From Steinernema hermaphroditum (taxonomy: Eukaryota > Nematoda > Chromadorea > Rhabditida > Steinernematidae), in the NCBI GenBank assembly GCA_030435675.1, contig CM059623.1, positions 2,692,012-2,756,011 of the forward strand: 64,000 bases of DNA, read 5' to 3'. Shown here piece by piece: positions 57,426 through 64,000 of this stretch. The translations under genes were made by a program, and so were the position numbers. How positions within the stretch are numbered: position 1 is the first letter of the stretch; each line of letters begins with the position of its first letter. The notes beneath the pieces are model-generated. The model did no database searches. It saw nothing but the letters and a program-made list of their open reading frames with translations, and was not told the origin of the DNA.

Positions 57426-57989
57426 GTTTTCGATGCACTAGTTATACATAATTGTGAGCGACGATCTCTGAGACGTTTTTACGGTGTTAATAACCGAAAA
57501 AACGCTAACTCTCTATTTGTCAAAGTTTCCACCATACTAGAGAGGAACTGGCTGTTCACTGGGGAGTGGATATGAAGTGGTCTTCTTGGCCTGAGGATCC
57601 TGTCACGCGGGTCTTCGAGAGAGAAGGAGTCGACGACGATTAGGGAAAACGTGAGAAAAAGCGTTATGGAGAAATTTGAAACTGTGGTAATTAAACTTTA
57701 TATGCACGATAACATGATACAAAATGGGCACGGGATCACTAGGGGGCGACTTGAGATCGCGGCCGCCGATGGTCCCTTCAAATGGTTCGACTGGCAGGAG
57801 GACAAGGTGTTCGTCGGCTCGGCGTACACATGTCGCGGAGCCGGAGTCGGTTCTGGGAGTGTCCGGATACAACCTATGGGGGTTGCGGTGTGAAGACCGT
57901 GCTGGCCGTTGAGTCCGTGGGCGCCGCTGGTGATTACGGTAGGGTCTCCTCGAAGTCCGCTTCGTTGTAGACGTAATCGAAAAGATCCG

Positions 57990-58905
57990 GTTCGGCTGTG
58001 TCCGTGTTGACCTGTGCTGGCTCTCGATGCTGGGCGCCGTAATGCTCATGATACGCAACAGGAAGTTCCTATAGAACGTCAACATATTGATTAGATCTTT
58101 GAAGGAACCCCAAACGTACTTAAAGTACTTCATACAGGCTGCAGGGATGGTTGCGGACACCTTGAAACTTCGGTGATTTCGACGTCCTTTATTGAAGAGG
58201 CATGGGCGCCTGTCGTCTGAGAAGCTCATCCGTGTAACATCGCGTAATGTTAGCGTGATGGTGCTGTGTCTTCGCCGTTTTCGCGTTGATCAGGGCCACT
58301 CTTCCAGAGAGTCTATTCGTTTTTCGTCTTCCGTTGACAGCTTTGACGAGCGAAGTAGCCCAGCTCAGGGATGTGCGCAATAGTCTTTTCACGCAACAGG
58401 AAGCTCCTATAAAACGGGAGCATATTGATTAGATCTTTGAAGGAACCCCCAACGTACTTAAAGTACTTCATACAGGCTGAAGGGATGGTTGCGGAAACCT
58501 TGAAACTTCGGCGATTTCGACGTCCTTCGCGTGGATCAGGGCCACCCTTCTGGAGAGTCTATTCGTTTTCTCCTTCCGTTGACAGCCTTGACGAGCAAAG
58601 TAGCCCAGCTCAGGGATGTGCGCAATAGTCTTTTCACGCAACAGGAAGCTCCTATAAAACGGGAGCATATTGATTAGATCTTTGAAGGAACCCCCAACGT
58701 ACTTAAAGTTTTTGATACTGGCTGAGGGAATAGTTGTGGACACCTTGAAACAGTCAAGATCTGTGGAGGGGAGGAATTCTTGTCGGAATTTTAAACATCC
58801 CTCAGCCAAAAGGAACACATCGTTTTTGCAGTATTCGATGATCTCCTTGTCAAAATCGAATATCGTTATCGGGAGTGTTGAAGTAGTATCGGAAGTGTCT
58901 AAAAA
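57990..58905 (-). pseudogene. Polinton/Maverick-like family B DNA polymerase fragment with tandem exon triplication
   Basis: The 58905-58740 part reads KEIIEYCKNDVFLLAEGCLK, the ExoIII motif of protein-primed family B polymerases, followed by STTIPSASIKNFK. A short intron leads to FLLREKTIAHIPELGY. A unit of about 240 bp spanning this exon-intron-exon junction is repeated three times in the same orientation (near 58075-58190, 58390-58510 and 58635-58750, plus flanks). The outermost copy is the most diverged. Not a functional polymerase. Confidence 0.75.
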
Positions 58906-59123
58906 TATATGTGGGTGTTCGGGTCAGTAACGGTGTGACTTCGGCCGTCTCAGGCCCAATTCAAAAATTTTCGAATATGTTGGGTTGTTAAGTTGAAAAC
59001 GGGTCAATCTTTCAACAATTGTTTGTCTACGTAAAACTCATATGTTTCACTAAAGGTATTTACCATTGGCACGCGGCAACATCAGCCGATTTTTGGGTAG
59101 CATCCGGAATCCGGATCCCTCGT

Positions 59124-59645
59124 TTATCCCCTATATATAAATGGAGAACCGACGGGTCCGTTGGTCTGTTTGTGTGTGTGTGTATGTGTGTGTTTTTCCG
59201 TGAGCACGGGGAAAACACCCACACAAAATAAGGACCCCGAGGGGAACCGAACCCGGCACCGCCCGCTTACAAACGAAGCACGTTCGCAATGAGCCACAGA
59301 AGCAGTTGAGATGGAAGCACTATACTTCCACCATATCTCTGGGGACGCAAGGCTTTGCGTTTCTTTACAGTTTTTGTGCCGTTTTTAGCGTATTTTTTAG
59401 CTTTGCAGTTTTTTGGACAACTTCAGCCATTTGCATGAGCACCAATCTTGCCGCCCGCAGGGCTATGGTGTCTTGCCGCCCTTAGGGCTACAGTTTTAGG
59501 ATCCAACTTCAGCCCTATCCATGAGCACCAATCTTGCCGCCCGCAGGGCTACAGTTTTAGGCCCCAACTTCAGCCCTATCCATGAGCACCTAATTGGCTT
59601 TTAGTACCTGGAGGGCGCGAATTCGCGCGCAGCCGGGTTTATAGA
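59124..59645 (-). repeat. tRNA-like SINE-family element with internal tandem duplication
   Basis: Same ends as 16974-17390. The tRNA-like head (antisense) is at 59225-59305. Between 59413 and 59600 a unit of about 70 bp (ATGAGCACCAATCTTGCCGC, then CGCAGGGCTA) is repeated. Confidence 0.65.
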
Positions 59646-59659
59646 ACATAATGGACATC

Positions 59660-60500
59660 GTCGGTTTGTGTATGTATGTGTTTTTATGCAAGACACCAAT
59701 AGCCCTGCGGACGGCAAGATTGGCGCTCATGTAAATGGCTGAAGTGGGCGAAGAAAACTGTAAAATTTCAGGAAACTCGAACCGACATCTCTGCTGGTTA
59801 CAAATTTGGCAAAAAATCACTGAAAAACTGTTTGTAAGCGGGCGGTGTCGGGTTCGGTCTCGTCGTCTTTCATTTGTGCCCCCAGCGATCGGTCGGGTCG
59901 TTCACTCGCTCTCTCTCTGAGGCTGTCTGATCCGAATGAGTTAAGTGAGCGGTCGTTCTCGGCCGTCGCTGTTGGCGCAATGATCGCCCCGGCTCCCAGA
60001 ATGCCTGGAACACCAGGGAGCCGTAGTTCCACCGTCTCGCCAAGAAGCCCGTCATGACTGCCCGACTCTACCCGCGCCAGAGAAGACGCCGCCAGCCGCA
60101 CCGAAGATGAAAGATGTGAAAATGTAAAGATGTGTAAATCTCCGCTCCGTTGGCTCTACTACACCGCTATTCCACTTCCGGAGTCAGCTCTTCACGACTT
60201 CGATGCCCGCGCAAACTAATGGGAACGCTGCATTCTATTCGGATTCGTCTGCTCCACCGAAATCAGAAGAAAATCAGCGACCACGGTGTGACTATGTTCT
60301 TCTTTGTGCATTTATGAGACGTCCTGCACGGCGTAAGCCGTTGATTCGGGAAGATAAATCGTGTAAATCGTGTAAATCGTCGGGTTCGGTTCCCCTCCGG
60401 GTCCTCATTTTGTGTGGGTGTTTTCCCGTGCGCACGGAAAACACACACACACACAGCCCAACGGACCCGTCGGTTCTCCATTTATATATAGGGGACAAGG
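59660..60500 (+). repeat. Inverted, rearranged copies of the SINE-like element
   Basis: 59680-59862 is the reverse of 17204-17345. 60360-60500 is the reverse of the 59124-59260 end (CCCTATATATAAAT end at about 60480-60495). Between them is a block at 59940-60055 related to 16700-16787. Confidence 0.6.
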
Positions 60501-61136
60501 GTTTAGAGTCAAAAACTGTTTTTGGTCCAATTTTCGATCTCTTTCGCTTATTTTGAATATCCTAATATACCTATTTGGCCCTTTTTTCTTTAAAGTGGAA
60601 ATGAGCTCGCGGAGTGGCTATATGGTCGTCGTAGCTGTAAGCGGTAGCTACCTGTTACATGTCTCCATAGCCTGTTATATAACTTAAACAATTAGTAATG
60701 TTGGAGTTGAGCAAACATGGTGTTTTGAAAAGGCCAACTTTTTGAGATTCGCTCATGTTTTGATAAGTGATAGATACATTCGGTAGGTAAGACCCAGCGG
60801 TGTACGTGGTTGAAGGCAGGTGTCGTACATCACGTAATGAATACTATAGGAAGCCCGTACATCACTTCGCATTTCGCCATCTCGAGGTGCCAAAAAAATG
60901 ACCATCAAGATAGAATAGGCCTCCACCATCATAGGGCATGAAATGTACAAGCCGCCATTCATAGTGTAGAGTGATCGTTAACCGTACTCAACAGCGTGTT
61001 AATCGATTTCCCTCAGATACTAAAACTTATGAAAATAAAATATATTTGCTGAGTGACCCGTTTGCAGCTTAGCAACTCAATAGAATATTGAACTAAATTC
61101 GAAATTCGAAGATTTTTCAGTATTCGACAACCCTGT

Positions 61137-62080
61137 TTTTGGGGCAGTTCCCGACGAACGATCGCGAAGGAGACGGTGCGTCACCGAAGATTTAAGATGT
61201 CAGAAACATAACAGGACTTACCTTCCGTTGTATACTGAGCTCAGATGGTGATCGACATCAATCGAAGGTTGTAAATACTGAAAAAAGCACATAATATTAT
61301 GGGAAAGTTTCTTCAAAAGCGGTAAATATGTCACGCGACTCAACAGAGGGAAAAGAACTGTTTATTTCGTTTTTGCGCGCCACCACAGGATGCAGCTGGA
61401 CACAGAAAGGAACGGCGGCGGCGAGCCATAACCGTCGCCTCCGACAGTCGCCGACGGCCCGCCGATCCGATCGATTTTGAGTCACAATTCCCAGGCGAAA
61501 AAAAAATAAAAAAAAAAGATCTCTCTAACCACGAGTCTAAGCCAACTCGTGATTTGCCAAAGCACTTATCGAACTAGACAATCGTTCTGCTCTCCACCGC
61601 TGTAATTGAGACATCTCTTTCGCCTTATCCTCGCTTATGGGAATTGTGAGCAAAAAAATCGATCGGATCGGCGCAGCGCCGTCGACTGTCGGAGGCGACG
61701 GTTATGGCCCGCCACCGCCGTTTTTGTGTCCAGGTGCGTCCTGTGGAGGCGAGCAAAAACGAAATAAACAACTCTCTCTCCTCTGTTGAGTCGCGCTACA
61801 TATTTCCCGCTTTTGAAGAAACATTCCTATGCTATGGTGTTCTTTTTTCAGTATTTACAACCTTCGATTGATGTCGATCGCCATCTGAGCTCAGTATACA
61901 ACGGAAGGTAAGTCGTGTTATGTTTCTTACATCTTAAACCTTCGGTGACGCTCCGTGTCCTTGATTTTTTGTTCGTCGGGGACTGGCCCAAAACAATAAA
62001 AGTCGCTGTAAAAGCGCTCGTGGTGGGACCATCCGAATACCCTAGTTTTGTAGTTTTCCCGTTTTGTTTTTGAATAGAGG
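61137..62080. mobile_element. Long-inverted-repeat (foldback) element abutting an RTE copy
   Basis: Left arm about 61137-61500 and inverted right arm about 61640-62080 of the arm family, with only about 140 bp between. The left arm keeps the 50-codon open frame (61328-61480); the right arm has a stop right after its ATG. The right end joins directly to a truncated RTE reverse transcriptase. Confidence 0.75.
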
Positions 62081-62900
62081 TCTCTTCACAGGCGGGCGCC
62101 ATTCCTCTAGTCGGCTTGACCATTTTTCCGGGCTCCCGTTCGCCATCTTCCAGGCGAAGTTCCATTTTCGTCTTCTTGCGGCTTCGTCGATGTCCTTCAC
62201 CTTCGTGACGCCTCGGAGCCACTCGTTGCTCTTTCTGTCTATTAGACGGACTCCGACCATTCGCCTCTCCATCCGTCGTTGAGCGGTCGCAAGCCTCTTC
62301 CTCGCTGACTTCGTGAGGGACCAGGTTTCGGATCCATAGAGCATGGCGGGAAGAACGCACTGTTCGAAGAGTCTTCGTTTCCATCGCATCAGGACACTTC
62401 TGGAGGTTAGGAAGTCTTTGTATCGTCGGAAGACGTTCCATCCGCTCTGGATTCTTCGGGTGATCTCCTTGTAGTGGTCTCTCCTCAGCCTGACTTCCTG
62501 CCCGAGGTAGATGAAAGCTACGACTTGTTCGATTTCTTCTCCGTTCAGTATAATCAACGCTTCCTCTGTGGCCAGAATCTTTGTCTTCTCCTTGTTCATT
62601 CTCAGGCCGCTTCTTCGGGAAGCTTCGTCGAGTTCGGACACCATCTGCTGTAGCTCTTCTTCCGTGCTGGCGATCAACGCGATATCGTCTGCAAATCGGA
62701 GATTCGAGAGCTTCATACCGTTGATGTTGATCCCGAAGTCTTCCCAGTCGAGCTTGCTGAATACTTCTTCCAGCGTCGCCGTGAAGAGTATCGCCCTGGC
62801 GGACTCCTCTCTGGATCTTGATCGGCACCCGTTCTTCTCCAAGTTGGACGTATGACGCGGCCAGTTAATGTGTACGGGTTTAGCTCCACACACACTATTA
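62080..62900 (-). pseudogene. RTE-type reverse transcriptase, truncated and frameshifted
   Basis: Minus strand: IKIQRGVRQGDTL, then a small frameshifting deletion, then LFTATLEEVF, the catalytic FADDIALIASTEEEL, MNKEKTKIL, VAFIYLGQEV, FEQCVLPAMLYGSETWSLTK and RMERRMVGV in the usual RTE order. The C-terminus stops at EWRPPVKRPL where the foldback element begins. The N-terminal endonuclease is absent. Confidence 0.9.
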
Positions 62901-63756
62901 GTTTTACCACGAATCACTCTACACAGCCTTCTCCAAGGCCAACAGAATCAGTCTCGAACGAGTCCTCCTGTGACTGAGAGATAAGGGGAAGGATGACTAG
63001 AGGGGAATTCTCTTTTATCACACGTCTCAATAACAATCACGAACCACAATATCACTCTTCACGCTCCCAGACCCCGGAAGTCTCCGCAACAAGGTCACCG
63101 GCCCACTGGGAATTCTCCACACGATGGACTTCCTCGAAGTGATGACCAGCCGCCCTTTTATACTGCCTTGGACACGCGCCGCACAGTAGTTTTTATGTCT
63201 GAAACGAATCGATTTTATCGGAACTCCTCCCACCTGATCGATCAGCTGTCTTCCTATTCGCCAGCTGATGCGGGAACCGCTCCCGCACTATGAAGCTCCG
63301 CCTCTGGACTTCTCCATGCGTTGCGTGTTGCGTCGAGCGTGTCCGATGACTCATTGCCTCGCGGTGATTATTGTATCTGGAAAATGCATCAATCAATATT
63401 TATTTAGAGGCCCGAGAAAGTCGTTAAACTTGACCGTTTCTCATCGTGTTTTCGATGCTGGCTCGTTGCGCATTCGTCCTGTACTCTTTCCATCGGGTCG
63501 ATGATTCATTCGATGTCCTTATATGGCGCGTCGCCGCGGGCTTCGTTCTTTGATGTTTGCTCGGCATTTGGCGCTTCCGCGAAGTGATCTTTCGTGATCT
63601 AAATGACACTTGATTATTCTGTGTCTACTTCAAGCCTTGTCTTTCAGATGTCCGATGTGGCTGGAGACCTGGGGAACTATTACAGGTTTATTACACCGGG
63701 GACAAGCTTTACAGAAGCCTTAACAACTCCCCCTGAAGAAAGTGTGACCTCACACT
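62901..63756. other. Interval without a supported gene
   Basis: Only short overlapping ORFs; may be the 3' region of the helicase gene on the minus strand or flanking repeat. Confidence 0.4.
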
Positions 63757-64000
63757 TTACTTCTCCAGCCAGGTTTTGTTGAGGGGAAGCGTTGAAATCA
63801 AGGCTCTTCGCTTGAGGGGATCTCGAACATCAGCCAGGAGGTGGGCCGCGTCAGTATCCAGGATGGGAACTCGAAAGGCGACACGCTGCAGGAAAGCGGA
63901 CCAGGTCGTCGCTCGTGAAAGAAGTCGGGTGTTTCCGATTACGAAGAGTCCATGACGAGCTCTCGTGATCGCCACCGCTGCACGTTCTTCACTGAGAATA
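63757..64000 (-). CDS. UPF1-like SF1 helicase, C-terminal end (continues off the right edge)
   Basis: Open to the window edge on the minus strand; reads LSEERAAVAITRARHGLFVIGN, the motif VI region (V-A-x-T-R-A-R-x-G) of UPF1/DNA2-type SF1 helicases. A variable tail follows, ending LNKTWLEK and a stop at 63757. Nothing of the rest of the gene is visible, so it may be a host gene or part of a mobile element in this repeat-rich end. Confidence 0.7.
   Translation of the reverse strand, partial: ILSEERAAVAITRARHGLFVIGNTRLLSRATTWSAFLQRVAFRVPILDTDAAHLLADVRDPLKRRALISTLPLNKTWLEK

Noticed and set aside
60263..60556. Short overlapping ORFs at 60203-60556
   Set aside because: They lie wholly within inverted SINE-like repeat sequence.
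1..64000. CRISPR arrays, operon-like bacterial genes or a bacterial insert
   Set aside because: No regularly spaced repeats and no intron-free bacterial gene runs; the gene structure is nematode-like throughout.

Overview
The window looks like nuclear DNA of a free-living or entomopathogenic-type rhabditid nematode. The evidence is the gene structure (introns often only 42-48 nt, TTTCAG-type acceptors, acceptor-like sites directly in front of start codons that would suit spliced-leader trans-splicing), a nematode-type serpentine receptor, and families of lineage-specific single-exon genes. A Steinernema-like genome would fit the style of the 29.4-31.9 kb genes, but that is a guess from memory of protein style, not a search result.

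Layout. 0-2 kb: DDX49/Dbp8 DEAD-box helicase (minus, runs off the left edge). 2.3-3.2 kb: a non-autonomous hAT-like element with an 8-bp target duplication. 3.6-10.9 kb: a gene-dense block with three paralogous F-box-like small genes, a mucin-like type I membrane protein and a KCTD-type BTB protein. 11.2-18.1 kb: tRNA-Ala, a DJ-1/PARK7 gene with a 2.3-kb first intron, and three tRNA-Glu genes. 18.1-23.4 kb: no supportable gene. 23.5-28.5 kb: a PNKD-type metallo-beta-lactamase hydrolase with long introns, apparently with two alternative 5' ends. 29.4-31.9 kb: a divergent pair of nematode-specific genes. 32.1-34.5 kb: a complete-looking DNA transposon with 302-bp terminal inverted repeats, each carrying a tRNA-like module. 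36.4-38.0 kb: a seven-transmembrane chemoreceptor; 38.5 kb: tRNA-Phe.

From about 39 kb to the right edge the window is mostly a graveyard of mobile DNA: Gag and integrase remnants of an LTR element, Polinton/Maverick-type protein-primed DNA polymerase and Ulp1-like protease fragments, RTE-type reverse transcriptase copies, a mariner transposase remnant and mariner ends, a family of long-inverted-repeat elements, and a tRNA-derived repeat family. Scattered between them are isolated gene fragments (a ZCCHC8-type PSP exon, an EGF exon, a frameshifted NPF-motif protein), a small two-exon cysteine-rich gene and a pair of overlapping paralogous small ORFs. The right edge holds the C-terminus of a UPF1-like SF1 helicase.

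The housekeeping genes (DDX49 in ribosome biogenesis; DJ-1 and PNKD in glyoxal/thiol-related metabolism or mitochondrial protection) are unrelated neighbours rather than an operon. The recurrent theme is the association of mobile DNA with tRNA-like, RNA polymerase III-type boxes: in transposon inverted repeats, in head-to-head intronic foldback elements, and in a SINE-like family. All exon models were built by eye from frame, splice-site and phase agreement; no alignment or search was run.
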